Shown: positions 41,085-49,166, counted from the stretch's first letter. The stretch: DNA of 64,000 nt from Candidatus Zixiibacteriota bacterium (GCA_030613505.1 JAUWLW010000011.1:1-64000), one strand, 5' to 3'. Notes: generated from the sequence alone by a model not told the origin. Program-made: numbers and translations.

Positions 41085-42155
41085 CTACTCGACGTAAAGC
41101 AAGCCGTAGTCGTACGGCGGCGGGGCTTCGGCAGCCTCCGCTTCCGGGATGGAGACGGGAACCGGTTCCGCGGAGGTCCCGTCGGGATACGTTACCGCGA
41201 TATGCGCGGTGTCCTCGTCCCTCGGGGGAGTTAAAATATATACAAAAGCATCGCGGGAGAGCGAGTAACATACAGGCCCCGGCGTTCCGTTGACCTTCAC
41301 CTCGCGGTAACCGCCTGGCGCGCCGGCGTAGCGGAGGTAGATCGTACGTTCGTCGGCCTCCTCGGCCTTTGCGGTATCGTCGGCGTACGCTCTCGGGCCG
41401 GCGATCGCCGTCGGCGCCGCGGGTAGGAGTTGGCCTACTCCCTCCGGGCCGCCGTACGGAACGTACCGCGTCGGCTCGCGGCCGAAATGGTCCGGGAATA
41501 TTCCGAGGGGAACGACGTCGAACGTCTTCTTGTCGACGTAGCCGTAAAGCCGCCGTCGGCCGTAAGAGGTTTTATCGTCATACAAAACGCAAATCCTGTC
41601 GTCGTCGGCCTCGCCGTCCAGGAAGACGGATCGTCCCAAGCGGGCGAGCTCAAGCGGAGGCCCCGCGGTCGGCTCGTACCGATATAGGACCGTCTCGCGG
41701 TACTTCTCGCCGTCGGCCCCGGTCGCGACCGCTTCCGCGCCGACGTAGAACGCCCCCTCGCCGGCGTCGAAAATTACGTCCCCGTACGGCTGACGGGGCC
41801 CCTCTAATTCCAGGATAACCTCGGCCTCCCCGGACTCGCTCGAGGCGCCGGGGGCGGCGAGGCGGTAACAGACGAAACGCCCGTCGGCCTTCAGGTCGAA
41901 GCCGGCGACCAGGACCGTCTCCCACGGCTCGTCCGCGACGGCGCTCCATACGTGTAAATCGTGGAAGGAGGCGAGCTCCTCTCCCTCGCCGGTTCGTACG
42001 TCGACGAGGTAGAGGGTGAAGAGGTACTCGTCGCCGGCGTTCTTAAGCCACTCGCCGTAGAGACATCGCCAGGGGTCTTCTTCGGCGGCAGAGAAGGCGA
42101 CCGTACTTAAAAGAAATAAACCCGCGGCGTAAAACGCCAATAGCTTACGGCCCAT
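41085..42155 (-). CDS. Exported propeller-like protein, family ending in LLYVE
   Basis: 356 residues with a signal peptide (LAFYAAGLFLLSTVAFSAAE). The body has repeated strands like 'FTLYLVDVRTGEGEELASFH' and 'AEVILELEGPRQPYGDVIFD'. It is homologous to the exported protein at 9129-10172 and ends PPYDYGLLYVE. It has a strong promoter of its own at 42227-42255 and no NHL motif. It is flanked on both sides by copies of the ~85-bp repeat, so it may have arrived as a unit. Function unknown. Confidence 0.6.
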   Translation of the reverse strand: MGRKLLAFYAAGLFLLSTVAFSAAEEDPWRCLYGEWLKNAGDEYLFTLYLVDVRTGEGEELASFHDLHVWSAVADEPWETVLVAGFDLKADGRFVCYRLAAPGASSESGEAEVILELEGPRQPYGDVIFDAGEGAFYVGAEAVATGADGEKYRETVLYRYEPTAGPPLELARLGRSVFLDGEADDDRICVLYDDKTSYGRRRLYGYVDKKTFDVVPLGIFPDHFGREPTRYVPYGGPEGVGQLLPAAPTAIAGPRAYADDTAKAEEADERTIYLRYAGAPGGYREVKVNGTPGPVCYSLSRDAFVYILTPPRDEDTAHIAVTYPDGTSAEPVPVSIPEAEAAEAPPPYDYGLLYVE

Positions 42156-42226
42156 CTCCGACGCCTCCCGTTCAGCGCGTTAAACGACGTAGTTCTACAC
42201 GAGGATTCGATTGCGTCTTCGCCGTG

Positions 42227-42255
42227 AAATTAACACCGGGTCTAACAGTTGTCAA
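42227..42255 (-). promoter_or_regulatory. Promoter for the exported protein at 41085
   Basis: Minus-strand perfect TTGACA (42255-42250), a 17-base spacer and TAATTT (42232-42227). Confidence 0.55.
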
Positions 42256-42269
42256 GGAGCATACCGGCC

Positions 42270-42355
42270 GCTCGAGGCGCCGGTGGTAAACGCTGTAATC
42301 GTTTAATAGGGATTAAGCGAGACGTGAAACTTGCTACGAGGGAACGTTATTACTT
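42270..42355 (-). repeat. ~85-bp intergenic repeat, copy 4
   Basis: CTCGAGGCGCCGGTGGTAAA, AATCGTTTAATAGGG, GAAACTTGCTACGAGG and TTATTACTTATC. It overlaps the last codons of the NHL gene at 42350-43282, as in copies 1 and 2. Confidence 0.85.
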
Positions 42356-43282
42356 ATCTTCCGGCGCGACGCGGCGGAAATATTGGACGCGGCCGTTACC
42401 TTTATCAACGACGTATAACAACCCGCTAGCGGAAAACGCCAAACTACATGGTGCGTAGAACTCGCCGGCGTTATAACCCTCTACCCCCCACGTACCTAAA
42501 AAAGAACCATTGGGCGTAAAATATTGAATGCGATGATTAAGCTCATCAGCAACGTATACGTTACCGTCGGGGCCTACCGTAATACCAGTAGGGAAATCGA
42601 ATTGCCCGACACCAACCCCGTGAGAACCCCACATACCCAAAAAAGAACCCGAACGATTAAAATATTGCACGCGATGGTTTTCCGAGTCGGTAACGAAGAT
42701 TTCGCCGCCCGAACCAGCCGCGATATCTCCGGGGTCCCTAAAACAACCCTCACCGCCACCCTTCGAACCCCATTCCCCTAAAACCGAACCGGTGGAATTG
42801 AAATGTTTAATACGGTTTTCCAGGCGGTCGGCTACGTAAACGTCGCCGTTAGCGGCCACACCCAAAGCGCTAGGAAAAGAAAAAGGACCTCCGACGGTTA
42901 CAAAGGACCCCCACTCGTATACGAAATCGCCATCCCGCGTAAACCGCTGGACCTTCCCGAGCTCGGTTTGGAGAATGTAAATATCGCCGTTGGGGGCTAC
43001 CTCCACCGCTTCCGGGAAATCAAACTCCCCCTCGCCCTCGGCGAAATTACCCCACGTACTTATTACCGACCCGGAAGGCGTATATTTGGCGAGACGTTGC
43101 ATGCTTAAATCAATTACGTATACGTTTCCTTCAACGCCGACGGCAACACGGCCGGGAAGTGAAAAATTCATTGCCCCGTCCAAGGTACGCCACTCGCCCG
43201 CATATTCGTATTCGTTACCGATAAAAGGCCTACCGAATGCGAGCGACAAAAGGATAAATACCATTAAAAATCGAACCCGCAT
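42350..43282 (-). CDS. Secreted NHL-repeat propeller, near duplicate of 38739-39671
   Basis: 310 residues, signal peptide VRFLMVFILLSLAFGRPFIG. Repeats as in the copy at 38739 ('ITVGPDGNVYVADELNHRIQ'), with few substitutions; ends VQYFRRVAPEDK. Has its own promoter. It is the third gene of the block connector, M15-like peptidase, NHL, which is repeated at 38.7-40.95 kb. The short time since duplication and intact frames suggest selection to keep it, or very recent origin. Confidence 0.9.
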   Translation of the reverse strand: MRVRFLMVFILLSLAFGRPFIGNEYEYAGEWRTLDGAMNFSLPGRVAVGVEGNVYVIDLSMQRLAKYTPSGSVISTWGNFAEGEGEFDFPEAVEVAPNGDIYILQTELGKVQRFTRDGDFVYEWGSFVTVGGPFSFPSALGVAANGDVYVADRLENRIKHFNSTGSVLGEWGSKGGGEGCFRDPGDIAAGSGGEIFVTDSENHRVQYFNRSGSFLGMWGSHGVGVGQFDFPTGITVGPDGNVYVADELNHRIQYFTPNGSFLGTWGVEGYNAGEFYAPCSLAFSASGLLYVVDKGNGRVQYFRRVAPEDK

Positions 43283-43323
43283 ATTCTACATCCCGTGGAC
43301 GTCGTTAAATATCTTATTGTCTT

Positions 43324-43352
43324 ATTATAGCTATTGAAAGCGGAAACGTAAA
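43324..43352 (-). promoter_or_regulatory. Promoter of the NHL gene at 42350
   Basis: Minus-strand TTTACG (43352-43347), 17-base spacer, TATAAT (43329-43324). Copy of the promoter at 39714. Confidence 0.7.
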
Positions 43353-43395
43353 GCCCTTACGTAATCGTGGTAAATGGATTAGAATATTTAAACGC

Positions 43396-44094
43396 TTAAG
43401 GGCGGGCGGGCCCGAAAGGCCAAGGACAAGTATACCGGACATTAACGTACCAATGGGGCGGGTCGCCCGGCAAGTCGGAAAATCCCTCCACGTCGTTGAG
43501 ACCTATACTTTTTAAGACAGCTGGGTCCATCGGCGGGTCGAATTGGTTAGCGAAAAAAGTTTTAGCTTCCGGCCTAGTAACAACGTCAACGGCGCAACCG
43601 TTCCAATGGCCGAACGCGTCCCCGGCGTCCCGGACGCCGTAAGGGTCGTCTTCGGGGTAACCGTTAAGTATTGTCTTACCCAAGCGACGATAACCCGACG
43701 TTAGGTAGATAACCGGCTTCCTTTCGGCGCGTTGGCCTTTGGGGCGAGGGAATAACTTCTTGTGCTCCTCCCACGCTGCGTCGCGCCACTCGCGCAGCTT
43801 CTCGATTAACTCCGGACGCGCCAACATACATCGGTCGGCGTGGTCTGTCGTAGCGACGGTGGTCGGAATGGGAACTAGGATATTCTTCTCGATGTCGTCG
43901 ACGACGGCCTGTAAATCCTCCCACGAACTTACGCCCGGTTGGTGCTTTTTAAAACTCGCAATCAAATCCCTTATCGCAGTCCGTTCTTCCGAGTCGTCGG
44001 AATACGCGTACGACGCCAACGTTCGGAAGCGGCACGAGTTCAACCCCCGAACCAAGGAATATCGGGCCAAAGGTCCCATAGGATCGGTAGCCAT
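43396..44094 (-). CDS. M15-like zinc peptidase, copy 1
   Basis: 232 residues. Same motifs as copy 2: VIYLTSGYRRLG, AFGHWNGCAVDVVT and GDPPHWYVNVRY. The two copies are about 88-90% identical in protein by eye and have diverged in scattered positions such as a NGYPEDDPYGVRDAG loop. AGGGGGAAA precedes ATG. Whether it cuts peptidoglycan or a protein is unknown; no signal peptide is present, so export would need a holin or particle. Confidence 0.65.
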   Translation of the reverse strand: MATDPMGPLARYSLVRGLNSCRFRTLASYAYSDDSEERTAIRDLIASFKKHQPGVSSWEDLQAVVDDIEKNILVPIPTTVATTDHADRCMLARPELIEKLREWRDAAWEEHKKLFPRPKGQRAERKPVIYLTSGYRRLGKTILNGYPEDDPYGVRDAGDAFGHWNGCAVDVVTRPEAKTFFANQFDPPMDPAVLKSIGLNDVEGFSDLPGDPPHWYVNVRYTCPWPFGPARP

Positions 44095-44102
44095 TTTCCC
44101 CC

Positions 44103-44564
44103 TTAGTCGTCGTCTTCGCCGAACGGGAATCCCGGACCCGGATGTTTATTCAAGCCGAAACTGCTGAAGGCGCTCTTTCCCAGATCGAAGTTCCCCACCG
44201 TCGGCGTAGGGATGTTCCTCGACACAGTTAAAGAGAGTTTAAGCTGACCGCGAAGGACGTCGCCTTTGAACACTTCCCACTCGTGCCAGTACGTCGAGGC
44301 CGCCGTCCGCCCCTCGCCGGTCCAGCCCTGTTCGCCGTAGGCGGAGTTGATGCAGTGGTAGAGCGTCAGCGCCAGGCAGATGCGCCACACGTACTTGTCG
44401 GCGCCCGGGTCGGTCAGCGCGTAGCGGTCGCGCAGGACCGCCTCTATCTCCGCCTCCGCGCGGTCGCGGTTGGCGGTAACGCGCGCGTCCGCGCACAGGT
44501 CGCTCGTCAGCAGCGGGTACTCCGTCCGAACGTCGCTCACGTTAACGGGAGTCGTCCATGACAT
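44103..44564 (-). CDS. gp36/DUF1320-like connector, extra copy 1
   Basis: 153 residues, SWTTPVNVSDVRTEYPLLTS through GPGFPFGEDDD. The start has GGAAGGTG upstream and is preceded directly by the portal gene. Nearly identical to the copies at 33785 and 40493. It begins the first connector-peptidase-NHL block. Confidence 0.8.
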   Translation of the reverse strand: MSWTTPVNVSDVRTEYPLLTSDLCADARVTANRDRAEAEIEAVLRDRYALTDPGADKYVWRICLALTLYHCINSAYGEQGWTGEGRTAASTYWHEWEVFKGDVLRGQLKLSLTVSRNIPTPTVGNFDLGKSAFSSFGLNKHPGPGFPFGEDDD

Positions 44565-44570
44565 CGCCTT

Positions 44571-45869
44571 TCACCTTCCTGGTTGCGCCCCGACGGTTTC
44601 CGCCACATCCCCCTCGCCCTTGGGCATGGGCTCTTCCTCGGCGGCGGCGGGGCCGGCGGTCGGGGGGGGCGAGGCCGGCGTCTCTTCCGGCATCTTGAGG
44701 CCCATCTGCGCCACCTTGTCGCGGCAGGCTTCGATGGTGCGGCGGTCGGCGTTGGCCGAGAGGATGCCGCGGCACAGCTCGAGTATGAACTCGCGCTTGT
44801 CGTCGGAGAGTGGCTCGGCCTCGAGGTAGCACGTCGGCGGTTTTTGGAAGTTGTACTGGACCAGCTTCTTGACGTTGTGCTCGTTCTCGGCGCGCAGGAC
44901 GTCGCCGGCGATGCCGTCGGTGGTCTTGGTGAAGAACTTGGAGTGGACCTCGGCCTGCTTGTACGCGCCCACCTCGCCCTGCGTCACGACGCGGTCCGGG
45001 ATGCGGAGCGCGCGGAACATCTCGACGTTGAAGTAGTCGAGCTTCCCTACCCAGTGGCTGCCGTCGCCGGCGGGCGGGACAACGTCGACGTCCCACAGCG
45101 GGTTGCGGCCGTCGTCGAAGACCTGGGGCAGCGTGACGTAGGAGTTGTCGCGCACGTCGCGGCCCAGCGTCTGCGCCGCGCCGCGGTTGGTTACGTCGTC
45201 GCCGGTGTCGGGCGGATACTTCACCTTGACGAAGGGGGTGCCGAAGCGCTCGGCCTCGCGCAGCATGAACAACGTCAGCATCTCGTGGTTGTACCAGGCG
45301 CGGTAGCAGGACTTGGTGGCCGGGATGCCGTAGAGGTTGCCGAACTCGTCGTCGTGGGCGTACCAGGCCGACTTGTCGGCGGGGACGTTTATGATGTCGC
45401 CGGCGAGCTGCTGGAATCCGTTGTAGGAGCCGTGCTCGTCGGCCAACCAGCGGCAGTTCTCGGGGTGCGGGTCGCGCAACTCGCGGAAGACCCACCTGGG
45501 CGCGCCGTGGTAGTCCACCGAGGTCCAGACGTGCTCGAGCGGCGCGTAACCGAAGTCGAGGGCGTTGAGGCACATTTTAGTGAAGCGGTCGCTCCACGGC
45601 TCCAGGTACTGCGACTCGACGAAGCGGCGCACGTCGGCGTCGTCGCACACCACGCGCTTCTCCGCCGCCAGCACCGCCATTTTGATGACGGCCAGGCCGA
45701 AGTGAATTTGCGGGTACTCGCGCATCCGCTTGAGCGAGGAGAACGATATCGACGAGGGGTTGTAGACGCCCAGCTCGGCGATGAGCCGCGCGGCGTACTG
45801 GTAATAAAAACGGGTCAGCGACGCCTGATACGCCGCCGGGGTTTTTTTGCGGTCTTTATTCTGCGCCAT
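44571..45869 (-). CDS. Portal protein (Mu gp29/DUF935-like)
   Basis: 432 residues. MAQNKDRKKTPAAYQASLTR start, then WSDRFTKMCLNALDFGYAPL and LFMLREAERFGTPFVKVKYP as in DUF935 portals, and a Pro/Glu-rich C-terminus. It would form the dodecameric portal at one vertex, the docking site of the terminase and the tail. It lies directly downstream of TerL, overlapping it by 14 bases. No unusual feature. Confidence 0.8.
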   Translation of the reverse strand: MAQNKDRKKTPAAYQASLTRFYYQYAARLIAELGVYNPSSISFSSLKRMREYPQIHFGLAVIKMAVLAAEKRVVCDDADVRRFVESQYLEPWSDRFTKMCLNALDFGYAPLEHVWTSVDYHGAPRWVFRELRDPHPENCRWLADEHGSYNGFQQLAGDIINVPADKSAWYAHDDEFGNLYGIPATKSCYRAWYNHEMLTLFMLREAERFGTPFVKVKYPPDTGDDVTNRGAAQTLGRDVRDNSYVTLPQVFDDGRNPLWDVDVVPPAGDGSHWVGKLDYFNVEMFRALRIPDRVVTQGEVGAYKQAEVHSKFFTKTTDGIAGDVLRAENEHNVKKLVQYNFQKPPTCYLEAEPLSDDKREFILELCRGILSANADRRTIEACRDKVAQMGLKMPEETPASPPPTAGPAAAEEEPMPKGEGDVAETVGAQPGR

Positions 45870-47160
45870 AGTCTAAACCTCTGCTTTGGTATACCCGGCC
45901 GCCGTCGGCGGTCGGTAGGGCGCTCGAGCTCCCGCGCCCCAATCCCCAACAGGCCAGCGCCAGCGCGGTCACGGCGTCGTCGTGGTAGCCGGCCGGCGCG
46001 CCGTAGCGGACGCCCCCTCCCGGGAGCTGCTCGGCGGCGTAGATCTCGAGCTCGCTCAGTAGCGCCGGCACGTCCGGGAAGCGAACGGTTCGCTCCGCCA
46101 GCGCCAGCGCCAGATTCTCCACCAGGCGGCGCTTGGTCTCGGCGGTGAACTTGTAGCCGCGCGCCGGGACGCCCAGCGACTTCAAGCGGTCGTAGACCGG
46201 GTCGCCTAGGCCGGTGCTGTCGAGCCACACCGTCGCGTCGTGGTAGCGGCTCGAGGCGCTGCGGACCTTCGCCACCTGGAACTCCCAGTCGAGCTGGTTG
46301 AAGCGCTCGAAGTGGACCAGCGCCCGGCTCGAGCGCTTGAGCACGCACATCACGGTGAAGTCGGTCGTCTTGGCGAGGTCGCAGCCGACGACGTAGGTCT
46401 CGTCCGGCTGCGGCTCCTCCAGGTCGCCGGCGACGCACTCGCGGATGTCGTGGAAGACGCCGCCCAGGTCGCCCAGGAACTCGGCCAGAATTTCCTGGCG
46501 GTAGACGTTCTCGGGTAGGCTGCGGGCCTCGGCGTCGATGCTGGCCGCGGGGAGGATGCCGTCGTAACTGGTGAAGTGGAAGCCGACGTAGCCCGGTTCC
46601 GCGGCGGCGGCTCGCGCCCACAGCTCGTGCGCCTGGTTGAGGCCCTTGGGCGTGAAGATGAAGAGGGCGGGCGCGTCGCGGGCCATAAGGGTAGGGCGGA
46701 CGCACTCCTCCCAGGCGTAGCGGCTCCAGAGGCTGAACTCCTCGGCCACCAGGCCGGCGACGGAGAGCGGCCGGACAGCGTCCGGGTTGTCCATCGAGCG
46801 CAGGATTATTTTGGCGTCGTTGGCCAGCGTCAATACGTGCTCCGTCTTGTTGTAGGCGTCGCCCCAGCCGCCGCCCCGGAGGGCTTCGGCCGGGATGGCG
46901 CGGATCATTTCGGGGACGAGCTGGTCGCGCAGGTAAGCGTACTCGGGCGCGGCGACGAGAACGTACGCGCCGGGTTGGGCGTCGCAGGCCCAGTCGCGGG
47001 CGACGCGCACGGCGGCGAAGGTCTTGCCGAACTTGCGGCCGGCGCGCACGACGACGCGCCTGTGTTTATCGAGAACGCACGCGCGGTAGACGGCATATTG
47101 CTTAGGATTTCGCCTTAGCGTTGCGTCCCTTATTCTTATGCGAGTTTTCGGGAGGCACAA
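45856..47160 (-). CDS. terL: Large terminase subunit
   Basis: 434 residues starting GTG. N-terminal ATPase: Walker A GRKFGKT at residues 41-47 and Walker B VAGLVAEEFS around residue 140. C-terminal nuclease: VVGCDLAKTTDFTVMCV is the RNase-H-like first acidic motif, LDSTGLGD the second, and YHDDAVTALALA the last with acidic residues. It pumps DNA into the prohead and cuts it. The start overlaps the TerS gene by 59 bases; a downstream start cannot be excluded. Typical length is 420-600, so this is complete. Confidence 0.9.
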   Translation of the reverse strand: MCLPKTRIRIRDATLRRNPKQYAVYRACVLDKHRRVVVRAGRKFGKTFAAVRVARDWACDAQPGAYVLVAAPEYAYLRDQLVPEMIRAIPAEALRGGGWGDAYNKTEHVLTLANDAKIILRSMDNPDAVRPLSVAGLVAEEFSLWSRYAWEECVRPTLMARDAPALFIFTPKGLNQAHELWARAAAAEPGYVGFHFTSYDGILPAASIDAEARSLPENVYRQEILAEFLGDLGGVFHDIRECVAGDLEEPQPDETYVVGCDLAKTTDFTVMCVLKRSSRALVHFERFNQLDWEFQVAKVRSASSRYHDATVWLDSTGLGDPVYDRLKSLGVPARGYKFTAETKRRLVENLALALAERTVRFPDVPALLSELEIYAAEQLPGGGVRYGAPAGYHDDAVTALALACWGLGRGSSSALPTADGGRVYQSRGLDYGAE

Positions 47161-47491
47161 CTTCGGAGATTATTTCAACGGCGCCTTCGCCGCCGCCGGG
47201 TTGGCGAGCGCGTTCATGGGCGGCCTCGAGTTCCTTGAGGAAGAGTTGGATCGCCTTGTAGTCGCCCTCCTCGGCGCGGTCGGCCAGGACCTCGTAGATG
47301 CGGGCGGCGCGGCTGAGGAGGTAGGCGTCGAGGCGGCGCCGCGAGGCGGCCCAGACGGCCGAGGTGAGCTTGCGGACGAGGGTGCGAACGCCGACGCCGA
47401 GGGCCCGGCCTTTGGCGAGGAGGCCCCTGGTGCGAGAGGAGGCGAGGACCTCGGCCAGGCGCTCGTCGGTGGGTTCTTTGTTGGATGGCAC
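47102..47491 (-). CDS. Small terminase-like subunit
   Basis: 129 residues, GTG start. A helix-rich N-terminus (PSNKEPTDERLAEVLASSRT, then LAKGRALGVGVRTLVRKLTS) suits a DNA-recognition domain. The middle (LLSRAARIYEVLADRAEEGD) looks like the oligomerisation helices. It has a low-complexity basic tail. Position directly before TerL supports the role of recognising the packaging site. I do not see a clean helix-turn-helix consensus. Confidence 0.65.
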   Translation of the reverse strand: MPSNKEPTDERLAEVLASSRTRGLLAKGRALGVGVRTLVRKLTSAVWAASRRRLDAYLLSRAARIYEVLADRAEEGDYKAIQLFLKELEAAHERARQPGGGEGAVEIISEVVPPENSHKNKGRNAKAKS

Positions 47492-47785
47492 ACGTTAAGG
47501 CGGGGACGTACGGCGGCCTCCCCCCCAATACCCTTACCCGTCCAGAGGGAGGTCGGACGATGAAACCCTCGGTTTCTTCGGACGATGAAACGTATGGTTT
47601 CCCCCCGGAGGGGGTGCTCGCGGCTGCACTTTTTCCGCGCGGGTTCACCGCGAGCCGGTAGGGACTAAGGCGCGGCCTCGCGTGGGGCCGCGCTCGCCTA
47701 TATTATTAGCAGCGGCGGGGTATTAGTCAACGTGCTAAAGGGGGCTAAATGCGGTTAAACGGGGGCGGGGGTGGTTAGGTAAGTA
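47492..47785. other. Non-coding gap with 14-bp direct repeats by the terminase
   Basis: TCGGACGATGAAAC occurs at 47553-47566 and 47578-47591 (25-base period), each followed a few bases later by GGTTTC, so each also makes a GAAAC/GGTTTC hairpin. It sits directly upstream of TerS, where packaging (pac/cos) sites often lie. No ORF is convincing here. Confidence 0.5.
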
Positions 47786-48763
47786 TTATTGTTCGTCCCA
47801 CTTTACCACCGGCTTGAAGTACTGGATCCGGCCGTTGCCCTGGTCGACGACGTAGACCCAGCCGTTGGGGCCGACGGCCAGGGCCGAAATCCAACCGAAC
47901 CGGCCGGCCTTCGTGCCAGCCGCGCCCCACTGGCCCAGGTACGAACCGCTCGAGGTGAAGTATTGAACGCGGTAGTTGCGGTCGTCGGCGACGAAGACGG
48001 TCCCGTCCGGGCCGACGGCGACGTCCGTGGGTTGTCGCAATTCGCCGGAGCCGGAACCGCCCACACCCCAAAAGCCAAGGTAGTCGCCGCGCGAGCCGTA
48101 ATACTCGATAAAGTTATAGCCGTAGTCCGCGACGTACACCGCGCCGTACGGGCCTACGCCTATGCCGTATCCCGACGCGACCCAATGAGCGACCAAGAAA
48201 CCGGCGGGAGTGAAGCAATCGATACTCACCGAGTGCGGCATCTTGAGCGGGGGCGGGCGCCTGTAACTGACGTAGATATTCCCGTCCGCGCCGGCCGCCA
48301 CGTCTTCGAGAATCGGCGAACAGATACCGCGGACGCGGCCGTAACGGGCGGGCCAATCCGTAACGTAAGAACGCTCGGCGTCGTAAACGACGATACGGAC
48401 ATCGTAAACGTCGGTTACGTAAACGGTCCCGTCCGACCCGGCGGCAACTCCGCGCGACGCGAACATCCCCGACTCGCTTTCGGGCGGGGGCGGTAACGTA
48501 CCCAGGTACGAGCCCTCCGGCGTGAAATAGTACACGCCCGGAGCGGAGTCTTCAGTTACGTAAACCGTCCCGTCGGGCCCCACCGCAATACGAGTGGGCC
48601 GCATGAAAACCGGCGCCTCCTCGCCCTCGGCGGGCGCGAGGCCGCAGCGGTTCCACTCCCCCGCGTATTCGTACGCGACGGCGGCCTCCCCGGCCGTAGG
48701 GCCTACGCTCGCCACGACGACGAAGCACAGTGAAGCAACGAGCAAACAAACGTGCTTGTTCAT
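47786..48763 (-). CDS. Secreted NHL-repeat propeller
   Basis: 325 residues from the ATG at 48763 (signal peptide CLLVASLCFVVVASVGPTAG); an earlier start at 48787 only lengthens the leader. About six repeats, with more irregular blades in the first half ('FTPAGFLVAHWVASGYGIGV'). It ends IQYFKPVVKWDEQ, without the SLGRVKALFR tail. It begins the host side beyond the terminase and may mark the edge of the phage cluster. Confidence 0.8.
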   Translation of the reverse strand: MNKHVCLLVASLCFVVVASVGPTAGEAAVAYEYAGEWNRCGLAPAEGEEAPVFMRPTRIAVGPDGTVYVTEDSAPGVYYFTPEGSYLGTLPPPPESESGMFASRGVAAGSDGTVYVTDVYDVRIVVYDAERSYVTDWPARYGRVRGICSPILEDVAAGADGNIYVSYRRPPPLKMPHSVSIDCFTPAGFLVAHWVASGYGIGVGPYGAVYVADYGYNFIEYYGSRGDYLGFWGVGGSGSGELRQPTDVAVGPDGTVFVADDRNYRVQYFTSSGSYLGQWGAAGTKAGRFGWISALAVGPNGWVYVVDQGNGRIQYFKPVVKWDEQ

Positions 48764-48778
48764 ATTATAAGCCCCCAT

Positions 48779-48800
48779 GGGGCGCAAAGCTTTGCGCCCC
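48779..48800. repeat. Perfect 22-bp palindrome supplying a stop codon
   Basis: GGGGCGCAAAG followed by CTTTGCGCCCC. On the minus strand the upstream end reads TAGGGGCG, and that TAG is the stop of the cupin gene at 48800-49138. Related elements are at 54975, 58198 and 60478. Confidence 0.85.
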
Positions 48801-49138
48801 TACAGACGCCGATACCTGTCCGCCTCGTCGAAGATGTCCAACAGGCGGGAGCCCGCTTTAATGCGGGCGGTATGCGGGGCGCCGGCGGGAACGAAGTACG
48901 TATCGCCTCTCCGGTAAACGGCCTTCTCGCCGGCCATCGTCAGCTCGACCTCGCCGTCCAGGACGACGACCCACTGCGCCGCGTGCGACTCCTCGGGCGC
49001 GTCGACGTCGTCGTCGAACGCGACGAAGACCACCTGCTTACGCTCGCCCTGCAAGAGGTACGCACGCACGCGCTCGCCGGGGACGTCGGCCCGCGGCAGA
49101 TTGGTTATGATTTCCGGAAAGAAGTCCTCTTGCACCAA
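48800..49138 (-). CDS. Cupin-domain protein, copy 1
   Basis: 112 residues, GTG start with GGAGG upstream. A single small cupin barrel: VFVAFDDDVDAPEESHAAQW for motif 1 (Glu and His for metal) and YRRGDTYFVPAGAPHTARIK for motif 2. Such one-domain cupins bind a metal and small ligands; substrates are often unknown. The stop codon lies at the edge of a palindromic repeat. It is about 50-60% identical to its neighbour, so the pair arose by tandem duplication. Confidence 0.8.
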   Translation of the reverse strand: MVQEDFFPEIITNLPRADVPGERVRAYLLQGERKQVVFVAFDDDVDAPEESHAAQWVVVLDGEVELTMAGEKAVYRRGDTYFVPAGAPHTARIKAGSRLLDIFDEADRYRRL

Positions 49139-49166
49139 GGTTCAACCTCCTGTTTGAATAACGCCC

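Noticed and set aside
44583-46148. 521-codon plus-strand ORF across portal and terminase
   Set aside because: Shadow of two recognisable minus-strand phage genes; no start signal or domain.
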